Part shown: piece by piece, positions 54,181 to 64,000 of the stretch | Layout of the letters: every line of letters begins with the position of its first letter | Numbering within the stretch: the first letter of the stretch is position 1 | Assembly: GCA_031769625.1 (NCBI GenBank) | Contig: JAUIMM010001588.1 | Span: 62,001-126,000, forward strand | Direction of reading: 5' to 3' | DNA: 64,000 bases | Origin: Taudactylus pleione | Taxonomy: Eukaryota; Chordata; Amphibia; Anura; Myobatrachidae | Notes under the pieces: generated by a model | Database searches by the model: none | Told to the model about the DNA's origin: nothing | What the model saw: only the letters and a program-made list of their open reading frames with translations | Translations under genes and position numbers: made by a program

Positions 54181-55412
54181 TTTTTGGACTTTTTGCTAAA
54201 TATCTATTTCTCTGTGCTCTCTAAAGTTTTGATAATCTCCATTAATTTGTGATTGTTGTGACAGAAGACACACTAGGCATATGCACAGGGACATGTCATG
54301 CATGTTTATCATTCACATTGGCAATTATCTCCATGCAGTTTATACACAAACATCCAATTTTAGAGATACCATACAGGTAAAGAGGCCACAACTGTGGCCA
54401 CTTTCCATGCCCACAAATAAATTCAGACTTCCATCCATAATCAGAGTTGGCTGCCTCTACGCGACCCACTGTCCATAGTCATCACCGGGTCTGTTGACAC
54501 CCAGAGCGCACTCCATATCCCCCTCGCGGAGCCGTGCGCATCTAAAAAGGGGGTGTGGTCTAACATAAAGGGGGTGTGTCCTTGCAAGAAATGCCTCTGG
54601 GGACATGCCCAGTGTCCCTGGTGAAGCTGGGCTGCCCCGGAGGATAGTGTCTACACTGTCGGCTCCTCCTCTGTGACAGGAGCTGAGTGCTGCAGGAGAA
54701 TGCCACACTGCAGCACCCGGCTCTTTCACTGAGGAGGAGCTGGCATTTTTATGTCACTCCCTCCAAGGGTGATACACGGTGCGGCCTGCACCCCCATAGC
54801 GACACCATAGCCACTGCCCCCACCCATCCATTTCAGAAAGTAGCCATTATCACCATCAGCACGCATCTGCATTACCCCAGGCTCTGGTGCAAGAGACCAG
54901 TCTGAAATCAGACGTATCTCTGCATACACATGACTCTGAATAGTCCGCAATGCCACCTCCATGCCCATTACATGTCCACAGTACACTTATACTGTGTGCA
55001 AATGCCAAGTTGCAGCCCAGATACACCCACTCAACCACAAGTGGAGAAGCTGCTGAGATATGAACCACCTGTAATTGCTAAAAGTTGTGACATATGCACA
55101 GTTGTTAAAAATCGCGACCATAGACGGACTTACATGCAACTCTGAATCAGGCCCAGAATAGCTACTGTGTTGGCAGATAATCTTTAGATTAGGTTACAGG
55201 TGGTCATCTCTAGAAGTAAAATGAAGCTTCACTGGGATGTCACTTTTGGGCTTTAGAGTTTTCAAAGGGCTGGACTCAACTGCAACTCTTTACAGTACTA
55301 GTGGGCATGGCAAGAGATTTATTTAGGTCACCTAGCTGGCAACCTGGCCCTATGATGGATGCAAATATAAAAAGGAAGAAAATGTAAGTGCAACTGCAAA
55401 ATAAAGACCTAA
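54181..55412. other. Spacer with a right-end TIR fragment
   Basis: ATGCAACTCTGAATCAGGCC at 55135-55154 is the right terminus of the GGGCC..TTCAG family, but its left terminus was not located. No gene seen. Confidence 0.4.
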
Positions 55413-55950
55413 GGGCCTGATTCACTATGGGCCACTATTGCAATCGCAGCTGAGATTACGCACGCAGGTCTGTAGCGAAAATATGCTAATAAACACAATC
55501 GCAAAGCCGTCGCACAACCAGCATAGAGACGTCCACTACCACTATCTCATATCTGTAATACCTTGCAGTCCTGCATATACATCGGTAACATCGAGTGACA
55601 TCGGCCTCTCACGCACATTTACAGCAGATCTGACCTTATTCAGAAATTGCTATTCTCGTCGCATGCAGTAAGTATTCAAGCTGCGTTTGGAAAATCTGGT
55701 CTGTTTTCTAGTGTTTGGGAGCAAATTTCTAATGTTATTTGCTCCCATACATTACCAGGTTTTCATTTCAACCAGCCAGATTGGACAGATATCTGACAGA
55801 TAATTGCATAGTGTATGCCCAGCATAAGTCATCGCAGAGCAATCACAATGCTAACTCACGCACACGCACCGATGCAAACGCATGCGCAGTACGAACCATC
55901 GACCCATTAGTGTATGCTGTTGCATTTGCAATCCATGATTAATCAGGCCC
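55413..55950. mobile_element. TIR element of the GGGCC..TTCAG family
   Basis: The ends GGGCCTGATTCACTATGG and CCATGATTAATCAGGCCC are inverted repeats, with a perfect TSD TAA at 55410-55412 and 55951-55953. It sits about 250 bp upstream of the last CCP exon. Confidence 0.8.
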
Positions 55951-56204
55951 TAAATCTTGTTAGTGATAATGAGCACAATGTCTCTGCCAAAGTACATCAA
56001 GAAGTTCACAGAGTCTATATTTTTTCATTCTAGAGTTAGCTAAGGTAACACCAAACTATAGCATCATACATCCCTGATGGAGTAAACATAATGGTCTGTA
56101 TATTAATGTACATTATTTACTTATATTGCTATGTTAGCTCTCTAATTGTATGCCGAATATTTAGTAGAAATTAAAATTCTAAAAAGATTGTGTTTGTATC
56201 TCAG

Positions 56205-56440
56205 AGCCATGCACAACCAACGAGAACTACATGAATGAAAACCATGTTATGCTGAGATGGAAAGGAAACTTTAAGCTCTGTACCAGAAATGAGTTGCATA
56301 AACAACTTGCTAAAAAGTGCTATGTTGTACATGATAATTACATCGAGTTCACTTGTATGCCTGGATATAAAATACCAGATCCAAAAATGTTAAGAAGCAA
56401 ATGCTTTAAAGGAGTTCTGAAGTATCCGAAATGTTTCTAG
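56205..56440 (+). CDS. Terminal CCP exon resembling module 20 of factor H
   Basis: The acceptor (TGTGTTTGTATCTCAG) ends at 56204. The phase-1 exon encodes 78 residues ending KYPKCF and TAG at 56438-56440. ENYMNENHVMLRWKG parallels the strongly conserved start of human module 20, including the LRW triplet; residues there are known hot spots in atypical haemolytic uraemic syndrome and take part in glycan/C3d binding. Cysteines lie at about 3, 26, 39, 51, 67 and 77: two more (26 and 39) than the usual four. The last loop has no Trp. The stop is followed by ACA G|GTGAGA, a perfect donor in phase 1, so the exon may splice to a 3' UTR exon or may descend from an internal exon. The partner exon is 49229-49417, 6.8 kb upstream. 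Confidence 0.88.
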
Positions 56441-56677
56441 ACAGGTGAGAACAATACGAGTCTAAAGCAATGTAGCGTAAACGTGATATATGGGTATTGG
56501 GTTTAATATTATTCTCATAGTGACCTTTTGTATGACAGTAATATAAGTGTTCCCTGTTTTTGAAAACCCTTATAAGTGTCCCTCTTAAGTATGTTGATTA
56601 GTATGTTAACCAGCCCTCCATATTCACTAATACTTTTATTGTCTTCCAAATTTGTGTATAGAATTCTAAAAACTGTT
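56441..56677 (+). other. 3' flank of the terminal exon (3' UTR or intron)
   Basis: It starts with the donor-like ACAG|GTGAGA. I see no AATAAA in this piece, so the true 3' end is not determined. Confidence 0.4.
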
Positions 56678-57123
56678 ATACTCCTTTCAGACATAAGCCA
56701 AAAACCCATTTTTTTTTCTGTGCATGCCCATCAACCCGTGTCCTGCTTGTGTCTGAAAGAAATAACCTGGGCTTGAACCGCAACCCTTCCACTGACCAGG
56801 GTTTTTCCCAGGACTTGTTTCCCAGGTCAGTGTCACAGTTCATGTCTGAAAGGTATAACCCGGGTCTTGATGACCCTGGTTCATGCCTAAAAGTGACTAA
56901 ATTAGAGGATACAGTGGATGCTTGGAGATGACATCATCTCCATCTGCCCACTGAGAGATGGAAGACACGGGTCACTGGAAGACCCGGGACTAGTGTAAAG
57001 GGTAATTACCTGGGAATAACCTGGGTCCTCACCCAGATGTGAACGAAATAAGTACAAAATAACCCTGGCTTCAACCCATGGTCAGAGCTGGGTTAAAGCG
57101 GGGTTTAGATCTGAAAGGGGTAT
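56678..57123. mobile_element. MITE (ATACTCCTTTCAGAC ends)
   Basis: The ends ATACTCCTTTCAGACATAAG and GATCTGAAAGGGGTAT are inverted repeats, with TA/TTA-like flanks. The interior has repeated AACCCGGG/CCTGGGTT words. Confidence 0.7.
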
Positions 57124-57838
57124 TAGTGGTAAATATAATGTCCTTCCAGTTGCCGGCAGCTAGTAGATTTCGGTGATTTAGCTGCTAGATTTAATGCAAC
57201 AAGTCTTATTGCATCCAATTATCCTAGGTCTTCTAATCTTTGATTAGTTATGTGAAATTATTGGATAATGTTCACAAATTTAGCTGGGCTCTTATTTCAT
57301 GGATTAGTTATATACTATTTATGGATAACCCTCTATAAATAGCACTATTTTCTACCTCCACCTGGGGGACTAGGTAATGAAAAAAAATTAGGACCTATGA
57401 AATGCAAACTTTACTAGCAGCAATTGTCCCTGAATAATGGTGCCCACAAACTCTGCCCATCAATAACGTCACTTAAAACCCTTTACAGTGGTTCTTGAAA
57501 GTTTGTGAACCCTTTAGAATTTTCTATATTTCTGCTGAAATTTGGCCTAAAACTACCTCAGATTTTCACACAAGTCCTAAAAGTAGATAAAGAGAGCCAA
57601 ATCAAACAAATGAGACAATATATAGATGTGCTCGGTTTTTTTTTTGAAGAAAATTATCCAATATTACATTTCAATGAGTGACAAAAGTATGTGAACCTTT
57701 AGGCTTAGCAGATATTTTGTAGACAACATTAGAGTCCTGTATTTTCAGTCTATGGGATGACAATCAGGTCTGTCTTTTTAAAAGAAAAGGGATCTATCAG
57801 AGTCTGATATTCACAACACATGTTTGTGGAAGTGTATC

Positions 57839-58633
57839 ATGCCTCGAACAAAGAAGATTTCTGAGGACCTCATAAGAAGAGTTGTTGATGCTCATCAGGT
57901 TGTAAAAGATTACAAAACCATCTATAAAGAGTTTGGACTCCACCAATCAACAGTCAGACAGATTGTGTACAAATGGAGGAAATTCTAGACCATTAATACC
58001 CTCCCCATGAGTGGTCGACCAACAAAGATAACGCAAAGAGTAAGGCATCTAATAGTTTGCAAGATCAAAAAAGGTACCCAAGGTAATCTCTAAGCAACTG
58101 AAGGACTTTCTCACATTAGCTAATGTTAATGTTCATGAGTCCACCATCAGGAGGACACTGAACAATGGTGTGCATGGCAGGATTGCAAGGAGAAAGCCAC
58201 TGCTCTCCAAAAAGAACATTGCTATCCATCTGCAGTTTGCTATAGATCACCTGGATAAACCAGAAGACTATTGGAACAAGGTTTTGTGGACAGATGAGTC
58301 CAAAATAGAGCAGTGGTGGTAGTATCATGGTTTGGGCCTGTTTTGCTCCATCTGGCCCAGGACGACTTTCCGTCATTGATGGGACAATGAATTCTGAATT
58401 ATGCCAGAATATTCTATAGGAAAATGTCAGGACATCTGTCCATGAGCTGCATCTCAAGAGAATGTGGGTCATGCAGCAAGACCACGACCCAAAGCATACA
58501 AGTCATTCAATCAAAGAATGGTTAAAGAAGAATAAATGTAAAGTTTTGGAATGGCCAAGTCAAAGTCCTGACCTTAATCCAATCGAAATGTTGTGGAAGG
58601 ACCTGAGGCGAGCAATTAATAGGAGGAAACCCA
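57839..58633 (+). pseudogene. Tc1-like transposase pseudogene
   Basis: It starts MPRTKKISEDLIRRVVDAHQ at 57839. GLHQSTVRQIVYKWRKF (paired-type helix-turn-helix) is followed by a stop. The catalytic part is broken by frameshifts and stops, but from 58462 a clean frame gives QQDHDPKHTSHSIKEWL (second Asp) and PSQSPDLNPIEMLWKDL with the final catalytic acidic residue (Glu of NPIE). The inserted element cuts it at 58633; the last residues continue at 59842. Inactive. Confidence 0.9.
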
Positions 58634-59825
58634 AGAAAAATGGGGAAAAAGGGTACATGGGAAAGATTCTGCACAAGAAAAAACTAGTATATTTCTACAT
58701 ACCAACTGTAAGTGAATGTTATAGGGAGTGGACCCTCCCCTCTAGGTTTAAAAATGTTGGTGGTGCTCCCTGGAGTCCAAATAGTCCAATAGAAAAAGAG
58801 TTCCTTGCACATGCAAGTCAAGAAGACTCCTTTTTGGGGCACTCTTGTGTACTGTGTTATATATGACGTAAGAAAAATATGTGGAAAAATTTGTTCTTTC
58901 TAAAACAAATTTTATTAGCATACTCATTAAAATAAAAGGCACAAAAGCAATATTTATAACAATATGTATGATCACATATGATATATAATAATATCAGTTC
59001 TGTTTGAGAAAGTTTAAATTAACCCTCTATACCAGAACTCATTGGGTGAAAGTATTTGTTAGGTAATCCTTTTGTGTTTAAAAGGTTTTTTTAAAAGGAT
59101 AATATTAAGCAATCACAGGCAGATAATAACTACTACTAAAATTGCAGGTTTGTCATGGAATATCAGCTCTTAATATACCAGATAGATTCAGTGCATAGCC
59201 TCCTTATTGAGGCAATTCAAATCAATCACAAGCTAAAAACTGAGCAACCAATAAATTGGGAAAAATGAAAGATGAAAGTAATACAAATAGGACTGATACC
59301 ATATGAGTTAGGGGTTTTGTTCCAATTTATTGGTTGCTGAGTTTTTAGCTTGTGATTGATGTGAATTGCCTCAATAAGGAGGCTATGCACTGAATCTGTC
59401 TGGCATATTATGTGCTGATATTCCATAACAAGCCTACAATTTTCTTGTTGAATTCCACACCAATGTTGATTATATTCAACAAACTCAGTAGTTATTATCT
59501 GCCTGTGATTGCTTAATATTATCCTTTTGAAAAAACGTTTTAAACACAAAAGGATTACCTAACAAATACTTTTGCCCAATGAGTTCTGGCATAGAGGGTT
59601 AATTTAAAATTTTCAAACAGAATTGAGATTATATATCATATTTGATCATATATATTTTATAAAAATTGTTTTTGAGCCTTTATTTTAATGAGTATGCTAA
59701 TAAAATGTATGTCTTAGAAAGAACAAATTTTTCCACATATTTTTCATACGTCATATATAACACAGTACACAAGAGTGCCCCAAAAAGGAGTCTTCTTGAC
59801 TTGCCTGTGCAAGGAACTCTTTTTC
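58634..59825. mobile_element. Palindromic retro-insert with 16-bp TSD
   Basis: It is flanked by a perfect 16-bp TSD AATAGGAGGAAACCCA (58618-58633 and 59826-59841). From about 58790 to 59825 the two halves are inverted copies (AAAAAGAGTTCCTTGCACAT at 58795 pairs near 59822; GCTAAAAACTGAGCAACC at 59231 pairs near 59348), with a central loop of about 80 bp. The first 150 bp (58640-58790) is unpaired. It has no coding capacity. The long TSD suggests reverse-transcription-based insertion; two head-to-head Penelope terminal repeats would explain the symmetry. Confidence 0.7.
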
Positions 59826-60197
59826 AATAGGAGGAAACCCACCAACATAACAGAGTTGAAGCTGTTTTGTACAAATGAATGGGGTAAAATTCCTCCAAGC
59901 TGATGTTCAGGACTAATCAAGAATTACCTGAAACGTTGAGAAGCAGTTATTGCTGCACAAGGGGGTCATACCAGATACTGAAAGCAAAGGTTCACATACT
60001 TTTGTCACTCACATGTGATATTGGATCATTTTCCTCAATAAAAAAATGACCATGTCTAATTTTTTGGTCTCATTTGTTAGATTTGGTTGTCTTTATCTAC
60101 CTTTATGACTTGTGAAAATCTGAGGTAGTTTTAGTCCAAATTTAAGCAGAAATATAGAAAATTCTGATGGGTTCACAAACGTTCAAGCACCACTGTA

Positions 60198-60858
60198 TTT
60201 ACCACCTATTCTGCCATATGTTATGTTTTCATTGAAAAAAAGACAGTGGGCACGACTGCAAACCAGTGGCATTACAACTACAGGTACAACACACTATTCG
60301 ATTCCGGCAAACTAATGTAACTAATGACTGACAAATATAATAAAATGTGGGTAAATTGATCGGTAACTATAGCAATGGCTGTTAAACTGTTAATAGATCT
60401 CCACCCCATAATTTGATGTCCTTTTACGCAATTTCCTGAAGTAAGCTGGCAGTAATGCTATACCAACCATAATCAGTTCTCATTACATATAGAGCTGCAA
60501 TATTTGGGGAACAGTGTCAATTAATGTGTAACCTAAGGTTTTCCTATTTTGTCTTCCAGCAAAAAGATGACTACTACCAAGTACTGTATGATTGTTAAAA
60601 TGATCAGTTAAGCAGTTGCATGCATACACTGTATTGCTTTATGTAATGCATGTTAAAACAGTTTTGCAATACAAAAATGTTAAAAAAACAACCAGATATA
60701 TATTACAGACTCTGATAAGATTCTACTGTAACAATATTATCCAAGATGCTATCAGTCCAGACTTTCCTGTTTTTTCCTTCATTTCCTGCATGTCATTTTT
60801 TGCCTACCTCATAAATAAATGATATTGCATGTTGCTGAAAATGTGACTTTGTATTTAG

Positions 60859-60905
<47 letters not shown>

Positions 60906-61240
60906 TATACACACAGTATATATATATAGTAAATAGATGTAAAGATAACTGGTCCTAGTGCTCACTGACATGGCCATAAGGTGTACAGCAAACAGTTGCA
61001 CTCATGAGACTTCCAAGTAAGCACACACATCACATTATCTTACATGAAATACACCCAGAGTGAATGTTGCATTGCATCCCAGGGTCTCACGGCAGGTAAC
61101 GGTTCTGGTAACAGCGGAAGCACTCCCCACCCTGGTGTCCTTGGCAATGCAAAACACAAAATGATACTCCGTCACCACCATAAATATGATGCTGAACAAT
61201 GACATAGCTAACATCTATTATAGAAAGTGCATATCTAGGG
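60198..61240. other. Spacer with TA/CA microsatellite at 60864-60928
   Basis: Otherwise AT-rich and unique-looking. No exon or repeat end recognised. Confidence 0.5.
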
Positions 61241-62254
61241 ATACATTTACTAAGAATCGAGTCTGTGAGAGTTTGCTTTTTTTAAATTTGATTAGCTATG
61301 CCGAAACTCAGGAGATTTGAGGCTCCTGAAACTATCAAATTTACCAAGAAGTGAGTTTAGCTGAGAGTGAGATGTCCGATGGTGAAGCAGGACGAGATTT
61401 CTCCCCCGAGTAGCAGGTTTTGCAGGAGATTACTCACCCGAGATTTCATTGTCTTCTATCTGCAAAACTCTCCCAAGCAAGCAGTCCGCACATATCAGTG
61501 AGCTATGTGAAGGCTGCTTGTGTTCTAGCCTGTCAAAAATGGGTTAAAAGTGGGTTAATAGGGCCCCCCCAAAGCCTAACCAGCACCGGACTTGCCAGCC
61601 AGTCCTGGTTTCTAAAATTATGGGGAACAAAATGTGTAGGGTTCCATCGTAATTTGCAAACCAACACCTAGGCTGCAGGGCCAGTCCTGGTTTTAAATAT
61701 AAGGGGAAAAAAAATGTGTAGGGTATCCCCTATATTTAAAACCAGCACCGGACCCAAAACGGCTGGACTGTAATGCCACAGCCTGGAGACCCTATTACCC
61801 AGGCTCTGTGGCCATAGCTATTATTATCCCAAGCTGCTCAGGACAAGCCGGAATCTCATGGGAAGTGGGGACGCCCCCAAGAAGGGGTCCCCCCTCTTCC
61901 TTAACCCCAGGCTTGGACTGAAGCCCAGGGCTCTTCCCCGCACCCCTGCTGCCTTGGATACGGGGATAATAAAGTGGGAAATACAAGTAAACTATTGTAT
62001 TTTACAGTGGGACTACAGGTGCCAGCATGCCTGCCCTTTGGCACTTGTGGAACTACAAGTGCCAACAGATGGGCAGCACCTGTACACCCACTGTAAAATA
62101 AATAGTTAAATAAAGACAAAACACACACAACATGCCTAGTAAAGCTTTATTGCATACACCTACCCACTCACACATACTTACCTATACCAACCGGTCTGAC
62201 CACTAGAATCCTTAATGACTGGCCCTGTCACGTGACGGAGAAGATGCGAATGTA
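61241..62254. repeat. Dispersed repeat family, copy C (inverted relative to A)
   Basis: 61560-61960 is the inverted counterpart of 5216-5560 (CTGGTTTTAAATATAAGGGG, CCAGGCTTGGACTGAAGCCC). 61995-62095 holds the GTGGGACTACAGGTGCC/GGAACTACAAGTGCC hairpin of 4995-5050. ACACATACTTACCTATACC mirrors 4886-4900. Confidence 0.55.
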
Positions 62255-62325
62255 CGAATATTCTCTGTACAGTGCTGCGGAATATGTGTGCACTATATAA
62301 ATAACTGGTAATAAATAAATAAAAA
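62255..62325 (+). mobile_element. Short L2-type 3' tail
   Basis: CTGTACAGTGCTGCGGAATA, GCACTATATAAATAACTGG and a TAATAAATAAATAAA tail. Confidence 0.7.
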
Positions 62326-63040
62326 GGGAAACCAGACTGCACCACTGACTTCTTTGTAGAGGGAAATTTGATTGCCTATATCCAGATCGCACTACTGCCT
62401 TCATTGCACACCTAACCTCCGGCTATAGTAAAGAGCTCCTGCAGCGTGTAGTGAGACTACACAGAACACAGATTCCCCTGGAGTATGCAAACACACAGGG
62501 GTGCTACTCTACGAGTGTGACCAGCACTGTTTCCAGACCGGCATCTCTCCTACAGATTCCAGCATAAGGAGAGCTGGGTAATTATACCGGGACTAAGCAA
62601 TTGCAATATTATTTGACTGGCTATTGTAGTCTGGCTTGAGAGGTCTACTGGATTGGATATCCGAATACGTCTGCATGTGATAAGGAGCTATTATGACTTT
62701 TTATTATCATTAATTACTGAAGGAGTGAGAGGCAATAAATCCTACTTTCAGGATAACAACAATCAACCCAAGGAGTCATTCTAATTATTCAATTAAGTGA
62801 ATTGCTTCTTGAACTTTCACATATAATATATAAACAATCTGTGTGGGATACAAAAGTATAGCTATATAGTTGCTTATTTATATGTTATTCTTTACAAGTT
62901 TTCTGTATGCATGATTTAAATAAATTGAGTTATTGTATGAATCTGATCCTGAAGTCTATGCAAGTGCTCCCAGAGGTGAAGTGTTCTGATTCACCTCATA
63001 TATATTTCTTTATAGGGTTCTACAAAGTGCCTGATAACTG
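62326..63040. other. Spacer, possibly Penelope 3' flank
   Basis: No open frame with motifs. Its position next to the Penelope fragment suggests terminal-repeat sequence, but I found no partner copy. Confidence 0.3.
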
Positions 63041-63520
63041 GCTGGTCACTCCTGTGTTGCATTCTGTCTAGCTACTCGACCTTTAGCATGTAGCGAATGT
63101 GCCCTGGTGAGACATCTGTTGATGATACAGTGCCTGTAACCTTGACTAAGGAAATACTCCTTAGTATCCAGCAATTGGCTTTCAGGCAGATCGGGGTCTG
63201 ATTTGTGGTGGCCTACCCTCAAAAACTGCAACAGTGGTAAATTGAATTTAAGAGCTTCTAGGTGTGGCTAGTGGTGGTTAACAGATAGATATCCATGCTT
63301 GAGCACAGGTGACTTATTTAGCACCTCAGTGAATTTTATTTAACTATCTGAACTGTAATGGTGGAGTGTGGGAAGCTCTGCAGAAGAGTGTTGCAGTCAG
63401 TGAGTTTGTGGTATAGAGTATTAGCCAGACCTGAGCCCTTCTTGAAAACTGACACATCATGAAAATTCAATTGATGATCATTGATAGGTGCTGTAATTTA
63501 CAAAGAACTGACAAACGAAC
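63040..63520 (-). pseudogene. Penelope-like RT linker fragment
   Basis: Across frames the minus strand gives GLANTLYHKLTDCNTLLQSF (the 'T.lYhK.TD.N.lL' block also seen at 52.1 kb), then FLRVGHHKSDPDLPESQ and LLDTKEYFLSQGYRHCIINR, matching the helical linker between RT and GIY-YIG. It is a third, independent Penelope remnant in the window. Confidence 0.6.
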
Positions 63521-63689
63521 TGAAGGAGAGGATCATTTGATTGAAAGCCTCACTACTGTTTCAGATAATAAAGACATTTTCAATAATCCCCTCATAGCAG
63601 ACGATACTCTCATGGCAGTGGTTCAATATGTACTCCCTCTCATAGTTATCAATGTGGAATGGGTATGTAATGGCGGGGTGCCTCCTGTC

Positions 63690-63990
63690 AGAATACCAAC
63701 AGCAGCATCCCGATGGTTGGTATCCCGACAGGGGTTGGCTAAGTATACTTACACTCCCCACTTCCCCCCCTAACTCTCCCTTTTTGTAGCCTAACCCTAA
63801 CCCTCCCTGTTAGTGCCTAAACCTAAGTCTACCCCCTTAGTGCCTAACCCTTACCCCCCCCCCAGTGGTGTCTAACCCTCCCTCCTAGGAGTGCCTAACC
63901 CGAATATCCCCCCAAAAAACCTAACCCTGCTACACTCCCTAAACCTAACCCTTCCCCTCACAGCTAACGCTAAGGGCGCCCCGGACTTAC
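63690..63990. repeat. CCTAACCCTAACC-type telomere-like block
   Basis: The head CAGAATACCAACAGCAGCAT ... GGTATCCCGACAGG is followed by degenerate CCCTAACCCTAACCCTCCC units, running almost to the window end. Same family as 22706-23199 and 27139-27420. Confidence 0.8.
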
Positions 63991-64000
63991 CTCATTCGGG

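Larger units (their letters stand above)
57486..60195 (+). mobile_element. Tc1/mariner-like element, split by a palindromic insert
   Basis: The left end CAGTGGTTCTTGAAAGTTTG follows TA (57484-57485). The right end, inverted CAGTGGTGCTTGAACGTTTG, precedes TA (60196-60197). The long TIRs include GTGACAAAAGTATGTGAACC and GGTTCACATACTTTTGTCAC. Without the insert at 58634-59825 it is about 1.5 kb, a normal full length. Confidence 0.9.

Overview
The window looks like euchromatic but transposon-saturated vertebrate DNA, most likely from a large-genome frog or toad (Anura). The evidence is the mix of mobile elements: Penelope-like retroelements with GIY-YIG domains, a DIRS-like retroelement, Ty3/gypsy pol, several Tc1/mariner and hAT copies, L2-type LINE tails, and many short non-autonomous elements with TTCAG-type ends. 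I cannot name the species; salamander or another non-mammalian vertebrate remains possible. There is no bacterial-style operon, CRISPR array, rRNA or tRNA that I can support.

The only host gene signal is a set of complement control protein (CCP/sushi) exons on the + strand. Each good exon encodes one whole CCP module between phase-1 splice sites, as in the factor H family: 11551-11736, 36348-36548 (or to a stop at 36554-36556), 49229-49417 and 56205-56440 (with stop). A decayed copy lies at 38393-38536. The last two resemble the two C-terminal modules (19 and 20) of factor H. The exons at 36.3 kb and 38.4 kb are further module-20-like copies, so the locus probably holds the 3' end of one factor-H-like gene followed by part or all of a second one, or a gene with duplicated last modules. 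Everything between is intron or spacer made of repeats.

Layout: 1-1134 is the 5' end of an LTR retrotransposon on the minus strand (LTR plus start of gag). 1.2-11 kb holds MITEs, tandem repeats, a perfect 256-bp hAT palindrome and a Penelope fragment. 11.55 kb is the first CCP exon. 13.6-16.9 kb holds hAT and TIR elements. 17-27.1 kb is a deep nest: a decayed gypsy element (minus) contains a Tc1-like element, which contains a solo LTR, a hAT MITE and a DIRS-like element, which in turn carries two smaller insertions. 27.7-31.3 kb is a 45-bp tandem array split by two hAT elements, one of them carrying a G-rich minisatellite. 31.8-36.0 kb holds nested TIR/hAT elements and a 2-kb retro-insert with a 13-bp target duplication. 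36.3-38.8 kb has the two CCP20-like copies and a LINE remnant. 39-44.3 kb is a Penelope-like element with inverted terminal repeats. 44.6-45.5 kb carries a hammerhead-ribozyme-like core. 45.5-47.7 kb is a minisatellite-rich dispersed repeat. 49.2 and 56.2 kb are the last two CCP exons, separated by a second Penelope element (51.2-54.2 kb) split by a hAT inside which another hAT sits. 57.5-60.2 kb is a second Tc1-like element split by a large palindromic retro-insert. 61-64 kb holds further repeats, a third Penelope remnant and a telomere-like C-rich block.

All calls come from reading the sequence by eye. Domain names rest on recognisable motifs, not on searches. Repeat boundaries with stated target-site duplications (TSDs) were checked base by base; others are approximate.
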